Positions 11,691 through 23,404 of a stretch of 64,000 nt of DNA are shown piece by piece. Source of the DNA: Metallyticus violacea (lineage: Eukaryota > Arthropoda > Insecta > Mantodea > Metallyticidae); NCBI GenBank assembly GCA_030762175.1, contig CM060840.1:37536501-37600500 (forward strand). Direction: 5' to 3'. A model generated the notes under the pieces. It worked only from the letters and a program-made list of their open reading frames with translations. It had not been told where the DNA came from and did not search any database. Position 1 is the first letter of the stretch. The number at the start of each line of letters is the position of its first letter. Made by a program: the position numbers and the translations under genes.

Positions 11691-11832
11691 GAGGAGGGTC
11701 GCTAAACTTACGCCTGAAATACTTTCTTCCTAAAATTCCTTTCCTAGTTTATCAGTTCATCTCATGTATTATAAGCGTGCACCACCTGTTATGTCTCAGC
11801 AGTAAAAACGGGCGTTAAAATCTATTAAAACA
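11691..11832 (+). repeat. SINE-C copy 1, 3' part
   Basis: Resumes the SINE-C body (GAGGAGGGTCGCTAAACTTA) and ends with CAGTAAAAACGGGCGTTAAA, matching the SINE-C tails at 19.1, 57.3 and 61.2 kb. With 11115-11238 it reconstitutes one SINE interrupted by the foldback insertion. Confidence 0.75.
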
Positions 11833-11935
11833 TTTTATCAGAAGTGGAGGAGAATATGTAAGTAAAACAGTGAATTTTTAATTTAAATTTCAGGTGACTT
11901 GCACTCATATGGAAAAGCTTACAAGTATATACTAA

Positions 11936-12305
11936 ATGGGGGATTCAGGCGTTTGCACGTTCATTCGGGAGATTCCGGGTTCAAATCTCTTGGGACCGGT
12001 TATTCTAACATTAGGCGAATGCTGAAATGAATCTTTCCTTTTCTGCTCTCCCGTTTCACCTCATTTCGTTTATTTGTTTCTGTCATAGGGTGGAAAATTT
12101 TATAGAGAGAGATGGCTAGTATTGAGTGGGCTTTGTTGCACTTTCGAAAGATTTCTTAAACGGCGTCTGTGTGGAAGTGACCCTTCTGAATGGCTGGAAT
12201 AACCCCGGGACCTCGGGTATTCCTATTGTACGATTAGCACAAGCAGCTAGCCCACGATTACGACTTAAGTCTGAATATGCGTCCTCTGTCCCTGGCAATC
12301 CCATA
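11936..12305 (+). repeat. SINE-B copy 1
   Basis: The tRNA-like head includes the B-box CCGGGTTCAAATCTC (about 11970-11984), followed by a TTAGGCGAATGCTGAAATG block shared with the copies at 50.3, 55.1 and 57.8 kb. A body containing GTGACCCTTCTGAATGG corresponds to GCGGCCCTTCTGAGG at 50.56 kb. Open frames on both strands at 12116-12311 are incidental to this repeat. Confidence 0.75.
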
Positions 12306-13100
12306 TATTAAACCGATTTATTTTTAATTAATAACTCATTTTAAACCATTGTTTACTAAAAAGATATGCGAGGGAGGAACCGAACACTCTATATTTACAA
12401 TATAAGTAATGCGGTACAATAGTTAATGGTAGCTATTGCTAAATGAAATCAGGTGTGAAATAACAGAACCCGATTTGCACCGAGTGCCGCACAACTTTCT
12501 TCAAGGTGTCAGGTGCACATAAACGGAAATCTATACCACTTTAAACTGTTTGTATGACATTAGCCGAGATACGGACATTTTAATAATCAGTTTTGTCCGA
12601 AATATTTAATTTATTTATTCACTTACGAACTAGTTACTACTTGTAGCACCGAGAAAGACTTTAAAGCAATATCGGAGACAGCGGGTATATTTACCGCTAA
12701 TGCGTTCCTTGCCCATCCCGTGAAACATGTGTAAATCTTGGCTGGTCCATCCTGTATATAAATCAAACATGTTTATCTATATCTAACCTATGAAAGTGGA
12801 AAGTAATTATTTTCTTAAATTATAAAGTAATAAAGTAACAGTGCTTTATTTCGTTATAGAATTTACCATTTTTCATCTTTTATCTTATTAGACAGTGACA
12901 GTCTAAAGTTATCTAATACTTAAAATGATAAAAGTTGTTCCGTATCATTTACTTTTTTAAAAATAGCATTTCTTGCAGAACTAGTAGGATTTAGACAAAA
13001 TTAATAGAGAATGTGCGCGCGTATCTGCCTGAGGACTGCTTAAACTTTTTGCAGCTCCTTAAAGTTTCTCATAATATAAGGTACATGCCCAAGGTTATGG
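12306..13100. other. AT-rich intergenic DNA, possible transposon relic
   Basis: CCGAGATACGGACATTTTAA near 12563 and CTGGTCCATCCTGTATATAA near 12741 resemble internal and terminal pieces of Tc1/mariner-type elements. No coding match was found, so no element is called. Confidence 0.25.
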
Positions 13101-13244
13101 AAACCGGCCCCAGAACAAGTCTACCGGTCGGACAAACACACGTGCTCGAGTAGCTTCGCATTTCAACTGGAGCGTGTGTTCACTCGTGCGGGGCAGATGT
13201 AGGTTACCTTGGGCTCGGTGGGGGTGAGGTGATGCCCCCAAACA

Positions 13245-13466
13245 ATGAGCAAGCAAGACCGGCGGAACGGAGGGGCCACCGCTGAAGAAAGCGAAAGTAA
13301 TGGAAAGAGTTATGAGAATTTGGATGACTCTTTATTGTTACTGCTATCTTATATGGGACGAAAGCGGAGCAGGTTTTCTGCGGCTGAGCAGACTTTAACG
13401 ACTGTGCGCATGCAGTTCGGCTATGATAAGATACCGTTCGCTCAATACAACTCCTTTCCTTTTCAG
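13245..13466 (+). CDS. candidate first coding exon, product unknown
   Basis: An ATG with context AACAATG opens a 74-codon frame that is charged and serine-rich at the start, then LLLLLSYMGRKRSRFSAAEQ. It runs to TTTTCAG followed by GTAGGT, a good splice-donor sequence, in phase 0. Read through instead, it would stop after four further codons. The block 13090-13470 is clearly GC- and CpG-richer than the DNA on either side, which suits a promoter-proximal exon. I recognise no domain, and no matching downstream exon could be linked. It could equally be a conserved non-coding block with a chance frame. Confidence 0.25.
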
Positions 13467-13489
13467 GTAGGTCACAACTGAGAATATTT

Positions 13490-14985
13490 AGTAAAAACTA
13501 TTTACATTGAAACTGAGTAGCTATGCTTTCCCCTCCTTTTAAAATTTGTATTTTAATATATAATTATACATTTTAAAGATTCCATTTATGTATAATACCA
13601 ACAATGAATTTCCGAAAGTAATTTACTTTTGTTTGAGAAATGTGTTCTCAAAGTTTAATAAATACCAATTATTTTTAAAAATTATAAATTGTTCATTATA
13701 TTAGATATCGTAAACATTTATATGAATGTAAAAAAATTGCAACATAATTTGTAAATTTAACATACTTTAAAAGATTGTAAGAAATACAATTATAAAATTT
13801 TAATAAAATTTAAAATATTATAAATTATTAAAATAATTTCTTTAATTTTATAAACCTTAAATACAGTAAACTTTGTTGACTATTTAATCACATCTATCTA
13901 TTAAATGTATTATACTTTTATATATTTAAAACGACAAATGTTTGTCAAGCAACGTGCGATTAAAATAAGTAACAGTACAAGGAAAAAAATTAAAATATAC
14001 AATATAAAGTTTGGGTAATTAAAATGTAATATATATATATATATATATATATATTCTGATAAAGAGTTGAGGCTATGGGGCCTTACTCTACTAGACCATA
14101 ATACCAGCGGAATATTAAATACAATACAGTTATATAAAAGACAGAAATAGGAAAACAAATGTGAAATATACATTGAACAAAGTATTATCTTGATTATAAC
14201 AAAGTAAAAATATTAATAAAGATAGTATTATCAAAGTTTCACTTGCTTTTCAATGATTATTGTACTTAATGCAAGGGAAGAAGATGAAGAAGAAAAAGAT
14301 GACAGAGAAACTAACTGTTGTGATACCTAGAAGTGAAGAAGATGATATAAACTTTGACAGACTCTGACTTCAGGGGTTGGAGAATTCCATTTTCCAGGAA
14401 GTGACATGCCGAAAGGAAAGAGAGAAGTACAAGAATTTTATACATTCAATGAGAGAATTATCATCTTACACTGTTCTATCTGTGGCTATGTGAATCTACG
14501 TGCTTGCATCTTTCTCCACAACTATTCTGACTTCAAGAAATTCTGAGTGTAGTTTGGCCAATCCTCATATTCCATTTCAGTAATTAAAACCGGATGTTTA
14601 TCTAATCAAAAGTATTTTACAACTTTTGAAACAACTTTGGGTTTTAGTTTTCAAAGTAATAAATATATTCTTCATGCAAAGTTGTTTAGTATAATGATCT
14701 ATAATAATGATGACAATAAAACTATTAAATGCAATACATTTTTGCACTCGTCGCACAGTTTAACATTGAATTTTACGTTAAGAATATGTGTATAAATTCT
14801 CTTCTTCTTAGATATTTTCAATTATCAGCGGTTGTTTATATTGGATCCTAACGGACATATGAACAACTCGAATGCAATCGCAGTTAACTCAATAGATGTG
14901 AGAAGGATACGTGGTCAGTCATTCGCTATAAGTGCTGATTCTAAGATGTTACTTGGACGTGAAATTGCCGGTAATTACTTTTTTT
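13490..14985. other. very AT-rich DNA with (AT)n microsatellite
   Basis: Extremely AT-rich, including an (AT)n run at about 14029-14054. No coding or repeat-family signal is visible. The minus-strand frame at 13910-14173 is an artefact of this composition. Confidence 0.5.
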
Positions 14986-14987
14986 TT

Positions 14988-15152
14988 TTTAGATAGAAAG
15001 TCCCTTACATTCTACGACATGGGACCTAAGATGCTTTATGGTGTTCTGAAAAGACTTGCGCTCGAGATTCTTACGTCCCGAAAAACCTAACGACCTAGGC
15101 TGGGTTGCTATCCGCGCACGCGTTACCTCTAGACCTCTGAGGCCGTATTATA
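14988..15152 (-). repeat. divergent tRNA-derived SINE relic
   Basis: On the minus strand it starts with GGCCTCAGAGGTCTAGAGG and TAACGCGTGCGCGGATAGCAA, a tRNA-like head with A-box and mid-arm features. A body with TTTTTCGGGACGTAAGAATC follows, parallel to the SINE-A segment ATTTTGTCGGGCGTAAAAA. The B-box is degenerate. It probably belongs to an older SINE related to SINE-A. Confidence 0.5.
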
Positions 15153-15154
15153 AA

Positions 15155-17750
15155 TTAAAATTATGAAAAAGTATAACAAGTATTACAAATTTAATATAAA
15201 CTATAGTATAGATTCTTTTATTATACATTATTTACTTTAAAATGTTGCATATTTCTGTTACATCTTCTATTTTTTCAGAAGATATTAAATATATAATCAC
15301 TTAGGCACTTGTTTGGCAGTTAGCATAACAATATTTTTACATTTAGCAAAACAAGTGCAAAACGATTTAATATAATATAATATATAAATCAACAAAATAT
15401 TTTCTAATGCATAATTTATTCTTAACATACTCGTAATTTTTTTTTCTGTAGGTGAATTACATAAATAAAAAAAAATATTTTCTCCGCCCTTCACTGCCCG
15501 ATGCATTTGCCCTGTTCACCTTTCTGATTCACAATAGCACTACTCCATGCGTACACAAGTTAGCGGAAAAAGGACATTGTAATCTACTCATAAGCAAATC
15601 AGACCCCAACTGTTCAGCCTCCCATCTAAAGAGTAAATGAAAACTTCGGTTAAGTACAGTGCGAACACAATATTATTTTTAATATTCCCCCATCAAAAAA
15701 TACATTTTAAAAAACCATAGAAAAGAAGCACTGTCGATTAGAAAGAATATTGTTGGTGCAATAAATGTACAATTACAATACAAAGATAAAGTTTTATACT
15801 CTACAATTAGGATATATTTAGAGGATTAAACGACGATTCGGAGTGTTAGGAATTAATATGCAGTAAGTGCTATGAATGAAATATACTAGAATGGTAAAAT
15901 ACTCTTGGACTTTACTCATAGAGAGTTATGTCCAAGTAAGAAATACAATATTAAATGTGTTAGAATTAAGAACATAAGTAGCAATAACAGTTTTAATATA
16001 AGGTTTCTCAGATTATCATGCACAGCATGAACGTAAAACGTAACGTGCTAAAACGTATCTTTCTCATCATTATCCTATCGTGCTAATAGTAACCTATTGC
16101 GGTCTCTCGCCCTCTCTTTGGTAAAATCCTAACCATTTCATGTCATATTGGATTGTAATTCATCATTGAATTCTTTGGTGTTAATTAATTCATTGTGAAA
16201 AATCCTTACAACAAGTAATTCTAAGAGTTCCTGACAAAGATTTGTTACAGTGATAACATTTCATTTTTTATAACCAATGATGGTCCAATGGTACAAGATG
16301 TTTGATATCAGTGATAGGATTGGATAGGATCGGGGCACAAACTGTACTTTATACATTTAAAAATGAAATTAATTAACTCTACGAAGATATAACAGAAAAA
16401 ATAAAATAACATTTCGCCAAGTAATTTCACTTCAAAATGACAAAATAAAAAGCCTAACATAGAAATAATTGTGACATTCATTGATTTAAGATTTCGTTTC
16501 ATGTGAAGTAAATTTAAAGCTCTAAAGAAAGCTGATAAGTAACAACCATTCTCTCAATGTACTACGCAACTAGTGGAAACCGATTGACCTTCAGTGGACG
16601 CGATATTCCCAGTAATATTAGAGTTGAAGTTCCGCTATGCAAGCAATTAAACATGCTCAGTCGTGTTTATCACATCAACTGTTACAGTTGCATTTCTATA
16701 AGAAGAGCATGCTACACTTTCTACTCTGTATTTGTGAACTGTGTAGTATGCCGAAAGTTACGTTTATACTAGAACAATCGTATTAAATTTTGTTATGTAC
16801 AAAAAATGTACAAGTATATAAGAAAAGAATTTCATGCTAAATTTCCTTATGTAACATCTTCACAAGGGAAGTGTACTTTTCAGATTGGTGAACAAAGCTC
16901 GAACCCAAGGCGCTTTCACTGGCAAGAACCCGGGAGCAAAAACTGGTTTTTAACAGTTTTATTAAATAGGCTATGATTAAAAACTTCTCCTCGAAAGTCT
17001 TTAACAAGATCAGCCCAGCAAATTGGCGTATCTGTTGGCAGCACGTATAAAGCTACTCAGCTGTTGTATCTTCACACACACACACATAGAATTACTGCTG
17101 TAACTTAAATGATTCCCGTGGAGAAGTTGAAACAAAATATCCGGGAGGCAGTTTACAAAATTCGGGAGGAAGAATTGCGGCGAGTGTCTGAAAATATTTT
17201 CAAAAGGGTTCAGGCATGAATCACAGCGGAGGGCATGATGGTGAGATTAATTGTCATTTATCATTAATAAATAACGAAAGAAATAAAAAATGCGCGGTGT
17301 GAATTCCGACAGCCGTTGAATATCTCGTTGGTAAAATGAATTTCCGATTGCGTACCAGAATGAGGATGGATATATAGATATTTGTAAAATATGCAAGATC
17401 CTTGAAAAAATATTTTGCTCTCTCTCTTGAAATTCGTTTCTTTCTTAGAAAGTGAAGTATATGCAGCTCACCACGAATGCCTTTAGAATTCATTGCTCCT
17501 TCTTTTTCACAAATCGTCGTTAACCTACCTCCCGGACATTCCAAACTTCCCCGTCCTTTCCCAGCGCGGAGATTTCTATCCTCTTCTTCACGAAGCCGTC
17601 TCAGACCACTTACTCATCACCGGAGCATTATTCTCTCACGAAAATTGAAGTTGATTTTGAAATAAAATGATTTACTTGTGTTATTCTTTGTGCTAGAAGA
17701 GAAGGCACATCGCTTATTATATCGATTGACTAATCAACGATCTATTTTTT
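15155..17750. other. no assignable gene
   Basis: AT-rich. Short frames at 15452-15640, 16557-16772 and 17477-17665 have no motif I recognise. DNA from about 17480 to 17640 is GC-richer and lies just before the candidate exon at 17759. Confidence 0.35.
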
Positions 17751-17758
17751 CCTGCTAG

Positions 17759-17905
17759 GTTTTGGGAGCGGATTCGTCTCTGCCACCCACGCTCAATCCC
17801 GGACTTTCACTCGCCGTCGTTAAGGACGTATCAGTACCACGACTCCTCAGCGTGAAGGCACGAGCTGTGCACGATTTCACGTCTTGCTGTGATCGCCTAG
17901 GATAA
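17759..17905 (+). CDS. candidate terminal exon, product unknown
   Basis: A pyrimidine tract and TTTTTTCCTGCTAG make a convincing 3' splice site. The frame opening immediately after it is free of stops for 48 codons (beginning VLGADSSLPPTLNPGLS) and ends at TAA. The exon-like block is distinctly GC-richer than its flanks. The other two forward frames close sooner. No domain is recognised and no upstream exon is linked. A 3'-UTR exon or conserved non-coding DNA is an alternative. Confidence 0.22.
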   Translation, partial: VLGADSSLPPTLNPGLSLAVVKDVSVPRLLSVKARAVHDFTSCCDRLG

Positions 17906-17909
17906 CATG

Positions 17910-19075
17910 GTCAACAGACTGAGGAGACTTTGGATGTACAGTGTGATCGCTAACAAGTGAAGATTCCAATCATGAATTCATTTAGGCAGTTGCGTCATGC
18001 CATGACCTAAGTACGCTTTACATCATTAATGCAGAAAAACTGGCTAATCCCCTTCCTCCTGGCCTAACATAATTCTTTCTTTTATATTGCCGAAGCAACA
18101 GGTCCTCACGATGTCTTCTTTTTCCAAGAACAAGTTCAAGGTCCGAATTATAGCAATGACTTCTTTACGCGCTAAAGGTACTGCTGAAGAATAGGCTTTT
18201 AAGTGCTTCTTCATTCATTACAACCGCTGTTTAATTAACAGCTTTATGCATCATACAACTAAAAATAATTACATGTGGGGAAATTCATCTCCCACTTCAT
18301 TAAAAGTACGAATTGCATAACACGTTGTGACCAGTGATTGTCACAGAGTACAAATTTAAATAATGTTCAATATTTTTGCCATTGGAACAAGAAAAAAATG
18401 TTCTAAATTAATATTTTTTTAAAAAAAAATGTATCTGTAATCTAAGAAAATGTAAATTATTTTCGCAAATATATTCAAATGTGCATACTTAATACCTGAC
18501 TGCAGAACTAATACCCACGAACTATCCGCATATTCAAAAAAATTAAGATTACTTCCAAAGTACGTACGTCTACAAGTAAAAACAAATTAAACCAAAATAA
18601 ACGAACCTGTAGTTTTGAAATAATGATTAGGCCTATCCTTTAGGTCCTCTAAAAATATTGAACTCGTATAGATACATACGTAATGCTGGAATCATCCATT
18701 TAGTGCTAATTAATAGTTTACATTACTCAATTAGAGAGAGTAACAATGGACATATCTGCTATTTATTTTGCATTTTCCGATTTATTCTATTGTGCATAAT
18801 ATATAATAATGTAATATAAATATATATAAAGATAAGAACATATGACAAACTACTAAAATATATTTCAAAGTACAGACATATTCACATGACTAATCAAGAA
18901 GCAGCCTGATTAATCGTTATTGATCATTAAACTTAGTTATATCATGTCAGACATCCTTCCAGCGATATATCTTTCACATATAAAGTGTTAAAAACTGACA
19001 TTTCTCAAACGGGTTAGTAAAACCAAATGCCGACTTTTTCCGAATTTATTGTATGAAGGTAATGAGTAATGCTTC
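17910..19075. other. AT-rich intergenic DNA
   Basis: Nothing assignable. A 27-codon ATG frame at 18110-18193 (MSSFSKNKFKVRIIAMTS...) is too short to support. Confidence 0.4.
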
Positions 19076-19077
19076 TT

Positions 19078-19337
19078 TAACGCCCGTTTTAACTACTGAG
19101 GCATCACAGGCGATGGACACTGATGATACATGAGATGAAATGATAAATTGGGAAAGGATTTTCTTTTTAAGGAAGAAAAAGTTCCAGACCTAAGTTTAGG
19201 ATACCTCCCCGGCATTTGCTATTTATGAGGACTGAGGAAACCCTGGAAAAAACCTCAGTCAGGGAGAACGGTCCTGAGGATTCGAACCCCAGACGAGTCA
19301 CGGGTCCGCGCCTAAACGACTTCGGCTACCCGTGGCG
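19078..19337 (-). repeat. SINE-C copy 2, full length
   Basis: On the minus strand, a tRNA-like head (GCCACGGGTAGCCGAAGTCG, then a GGCGCGGACCCGTGAC arm and a GGGGTTCGAATCCTC B-box), the SINE-C body, and a tail with the terminal stem (CGCCTGT paired with ACGGGCG). The head resembles a Ser/Leu-type tRNA with a long arm. No clear target-site duplication was found. Confidence 0.8.
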
Positions 19338-19587
19338 TTTGTTGGAGGGGGCGAACATCTATGGATGAGTTCAGAACTGTAAATAGAACGCTGGCATAAT
19401 ATTTAGATACTCCCCAAAAATTGAATGATATATCTTAATAACATTTTCTTAATAACATTAACAGCATTTAATACAGTTTGTGAATCAGAAAAAGAATCAC
19501 TGAAAAGAAAGAATAATAATCACTATCTACAATGAATTAGCTACATTATTAGCAAATGTTCGTCTAAGTGTACGGTAAAAATGTGAT

Positions 19588-19735
19588 ATTAGCAAGATGG
19601 AGCATCACCACACTTTGCAAGAGAGACACAAGAATTATTAAACGACAAATTGTATGATAAGTGAACTGGACGTGTTATATGGTCACCCATCCCACCTGGT
19701 ATTACCTCCTTAGATACTTTTAAGCTTTAAACAAA
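19588..19735 (+). pseudogene. DUF4817-type transposase relic (catalytic core fragment)
   Basis: Translates as QDGASPHFARETQELLNDKL, then after a stop TGRVIWSPIPPGITSLDTF. This corresponds to QQDGAPPHFA (second catalytic aspartate, retained) and the WPARSPDLTPLDFF block (third acidic residue, changed) of DUF4817-family DDE transposases. The segment is only about 150 bp, with nothing recognisable on either side except a perfect inverted repeat (AGGTCATGT, 5-base gap, ACATGACCT) at about 19735-19757. Confidence 0.65.
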
Positions 19736-19759
19736 AGGTCATGTCTACAACATGACCTC

Positions 19760-21420
19760 TGAGAAAATATATCAGCTGTTTCCAGCTCTAAATTGAATGC
19801 GAATGCTAATGACAAAGATTTAGAGAGCATTCCTAAATCAAATAAATATACCTGCTCCCGATGTAACTTGATGTAATTGGTAGTGTACAATGAGATCGTT
19901 GCTGATCTTGCGGCAGCTGTTAGAGCGGTATCTCCCGGCAAATCGGATGAAATATTCTCTAAATTTAATCCGCAATTATAATTAATTTAAAAACATGCTT
20001 TATGATAGAATATGGTAGGAATGTTGTTCTGCTATATCCACACATTTCTGGAAAGTTTCACTCGAGCTCATGAGTTCATCTTCCGAAGTCGAATCAATTA
20101 AACGAACTGCGTACGTGTGGATCTGATATTCCGGTTAAGTTTGGTGTTTGGAGATTACATTAATGATAAGAGTAAATTTTCCATGTTTAATATTCTTTAC
20201 TGGGAAGCATGGGTTTATTTCATGTTTTGCATCTAAATAACAGTAATGAAGTACGGAAAGATCTGATTTTATACGCGAAAATAGCAGAAAACACTCAGAC
20301 AAGAAATTGACTCATATCAGAAAATGAACTGATGCGGCGAATTTAATAGGACAACATTTCAAACTTATCCTGTCATAAAGTATATGCCTATTTTTCATTT
20401 TACTATCAATTGTTATTACGAGAATTTGAATCAGTTACGCAGATGTTACATCCGCTTCACCGCAGTTACGGCTCTGACTGCCGACGCGCCAGCTTCCGCC
20501 AAACGGGAGACAAATCCAAGAAAGACCTAGTATGAGTTAAATGATTGAAAATTAACTTTCTTCTTTCCCCTAAGCAATGCTTATATCAGAAAAAGCATCT
20601 TTATACATGGCATGAAGCAGAAGGGGCGCAAACATAAAATGTTGCACGTCATAATTACCTTTACCGCATGTGGTGCCTCAATGGTAAGACTGGGCAATAA
20701 AAGATTATAAAAAAATACACATTGTCTTTCTTCTTATTCCGGTTTTGCAACATTGTAAAATAGTATTGCAAAACGCAGATTTCCACATTCCATTGACTAA
20801 TTCCCTCCATTGTCATATAATAACACAATGAAGTTACGGAACTTTATAATTTTATACCGTATACTTCAACAACAGAGAGCAATTCAACACTATCGTATTA
20901 TTGAAAGAAACGGTACGTCTGTGATTAAAAGGTTATAAACTATGCAGTAGATCTATTAATTATATTAAAAAACAAAGCAAATATATATATATATATATAT
21001 ATATATTTAATCACAAAACTGTACAAATATATGTCAGTGTCTCTATTTCGTTATGAGTCAAACATTATGTCTATGAATAAGCAATAAATACATAAAACAT
21101 AAGCAGAAAGAAGAAAGAATTAAGATAAAAATACAAGAAACAATTGGAAGGATATCTAAATAAAATGTCATGTACAGTTTCCAGAATAACGTGGCTTAGA
21201 AACCAGAAGAGAGGGACACTGCAGTTTGGAAGCCTAAAATCGTGAAGGCATAAACGGCGCAATCACAGCTTATATCGAAGCAATTCTTACGTGAAACATT
21301 TAAGACTGAATTTCTGACAGTCAAAGAGCACCTATACAGAACCTCTCATATGAATTTCTCGCCTCTCTAGCAGTGTTCGACACATCTAATTGTATCTTGT
21401 GTATCACATACCAACCACAT
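19760..21420. other. AT-rich intergenic DNA with (AT)n
   Basis: A microsatellite (AT)13 lies at about 20981-21006. A GC-richer pocket (20455-20525) has no repeat match within the window. No gene is seen. Confidence 0.4.
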
Positions 21421-21427
21421 TCCTTAC

Positions 21428-21660
21428 TTGTATCGGATGGACTCAGACGCGTGTGTGCGTGATTGCGTTCTTCTCGCACGTGTAGAGTCACGGGGCGGGA
21501 TGTGTATCGGCCTGGAGGGGAAGGGGGTGCTGGCAGCTTGCTGACTCTCTGTAATTTGTTTGGCTCTGCGTTGCGTTTTGCTCCCTTCAAGGGATGAAAA
21601 GGGGAGGGGGTGGAAGAAATGAAAAAAGTACTGGAAGGGCAGCTACGGGCTCTTTTATAG
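21428..21660 (-). promoter_or_regulatory. candidate core promoter and 5'-UTR exon
   Basis: On the minus strand a consensus TATA box, TATAAAAG (21659-21652), is followed 27 bases later by CCAGTAC, close to the arthropod initiator TCAGTY, with A at about 21632. Downstream is about 205 bases of GC-rich DNA without an ATG, ending at ACAA followed by GTAAGG, a strong splice-donor sequence (intron from 21427 downward). The order and spacing are those of a promoter plus non-coding first exon. The minus-strand upstream flank to about 21920 is also GC-rich. The downstream gene is not identified. Confidence 0.35.
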
Positions 21661-21920
21661 CCTAATAGCGAAGGCAGGGAAGAAAACGCAGTTATCCGCC
21701 TGGATAAGGGTTGGAGAAAGAAGACGAAAAGGGATGGAGAGCTTCGAAGGAAAAGTTCCCAGCGACGGGAATCTAATTTCCTTCATTTCGGGTCACGGAG
21801 CAACAGATCTGGCTCCTGGCCAGGTGGAGGTGTAGGAAAGGTGGAGGGCCAGGAAATCATAGGAGCTTGAGGGGGAGATGGTTATTTCCTTAGTGTCACT
21901 TCTCACATTCCTCCCTTCTT
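21661..21920. promoter_or_regulatory. GC/purine-rich island upstream of candidate promoter
   Basis: Strong purine bias on the plus strand with several GGAGG/GGGAG runs, in contrast to the AT-rich DNA around it. It has no open frame or repeat signature. Position and composition suit proximal promoter DNA of the minus-strand candidate. Confidence 0.3.
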
Positions 21921-22318
21921 CTGGCCCTCTCATCTATTGATATACCTAAACTAGCTCCATCTTAAACCATTTTGATATTCAAAACATCAGAATTTCATGA
22001 ACCATCTTACGACTGATGTTGGTAGGTTTAAGCCTTGTTTTGACTTATTTCAACTTAATTCATAATTACTCGTAAGTATGTAATATGCATTATTTCTGCA
22101 ACCACGTATGTAGTATGCAAATAAATTAATGCAATGCCTTAAAGTCAAACGTGTTTGTCAAATATCTTCACGTGACAAAAACACAGTAAGAGCCAAAGAA
22201 CTATTGGCCCCTTGTCCAGCATTCTACTATGCTGAAGACGTTTCGCTGTTTTTTGCATTCAGGGTTGGCAATTAATAAAATTTTCCTTTAAAAGCAAATA
22301 AAAATACACAAATATACC

Positions 22319-23130
22319 AAGGTACCAAAAATATACACATTTTCATAGTAGATATCTATGTAATGTATTTCAAAGTTGGACCGAAAAACAACAGCAATGT
22401 GTAGTATTACGTTCTGTAAACAAATGCGACTCACATACATTATGATAGCGTTGCTACGTGACAGGTAAATGAACAATGAACAAATGAAGCCAAGATTACA
22501 GTATGATGTTCTGTAATCAGATGTAACTCACATTATACTAGCGTTGTTATACCAAAATGGAGTCATCATTATCGCTTGAACAGCAGAAAACAATTTTGGT
22601 ATGGTATTGGAAAACCGAGGATGTTGTTGAAGTTCAAAGGCAATGGAGATATGTGTAAAGAACAGAACCGCCAACGCGAGTAACAATTTCACGCATTCGA
22701 GACAAATTTCAGATTCATGGTACCATATGCGATGTTCACAGCAACAACTTACGCACTGGTTCCTAGGCACTATCCAAGGCACTGGATAGGACGAAGAGGT
22801 TCGAATGAGTTTCCACCGGTTTATCTAACTGCGTTTTAACTTCTACCTATAGGAAACTCTGAAGAATGTTATATACCGTAGAAAACATGCTATACAGGCT
22901 GAAGAAATTGAAATGACATGTGGTGCAATCGGTGAGGACACTTTCATCAGTAGTTCAACGCACTCAAAAGTGTACCGACGCCGATAGTGGACATTTTGAG
23001 CAACTGTTGTAACTGTAAAAGTCTAAGATGATTAGTGGTCACCATTTTCTTTTTGTGTGAATACAATTTTGCTATGTTAACAGGGTTTTTCTTTGCTTGA
23101 GGGGTGTATACATTTTTTGGCATCCTCTAT
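22319..23130 (+). mobile_element. internally deleted DUF4817-type transposon, copy A
   Basis: The ends are short imperfect inverted repeats (left GGTACCAAAAATATACACA; right, read inverted, GGATGCCAAAAAATGTATAC). The left third holds two imperfect copies of a roughly 100-bp subrepeat (GTTCTGTAA-CA-ATG-GACTCACAT...). Coding remains start near 22568 with a frame related to VEVQRQWRYV (DUF4817 N-terminus) and PPTRVTI, then lose the catalytic core. They end with VVQRTQKCTDADSGHFEQLL, the usual C-terminus. Stops are present, so it cannot encode a transposase but could once have been moved in trans. It is closely related to 28151-28670. Confidence 0.8.
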
Positions 23131-23324
23131 ATAAACTATTATAAATATATAGTACTTTCTTAGAGAACCATATGAAAAAGTGTTTGTTATGAAAATGACC
23201 GAATTTTTAATTTCTTGGATATGAGCTCTTCCCTGTTTATCTTAACCGATTTCTGTTACATAAAATAGAATAATAAAATTATGGATCATTTGGCGGCTTA
23301 AAACACAGCACACAGTTGGCATTT

Positions 23325-23402
23325 TTTAATTGTGTATTTATTGTTGTTTTGACTGCACCGGTCTTCTCGCGACGTTTCTAGATTGTATTAGAATGCTGCA
23401 GG
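23325..23402 (-). repeat. Penelope-like 3'-terminal motif (candidate)
   Basis: On the minus strand: AATACAATCTAGAAACGTCG, then GAGAAGACCGGTGCAGTCAAA and an AATAAAT-rich end. GAAACGTCG followed by GTGCAGTCAAAACAAC is a pattern I associate with retroelement 3' ends in arthropods. No coding region is attached. Confidence 0.35.
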
Positions 23403-23404
23403 TA

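Noticed and set aside
12116..12311. Frames on both strands inside SINE-B
   Set aside because: Both lie within a tRNA-derived SINE that encodes no protein.
21321..21590. 89-codon minus-strand frame in the GC island
   Set aside because: It has no ATG start at its 5' end and crosses the strong splice donor at 21427. The stretch is better explained as 5' UTR.
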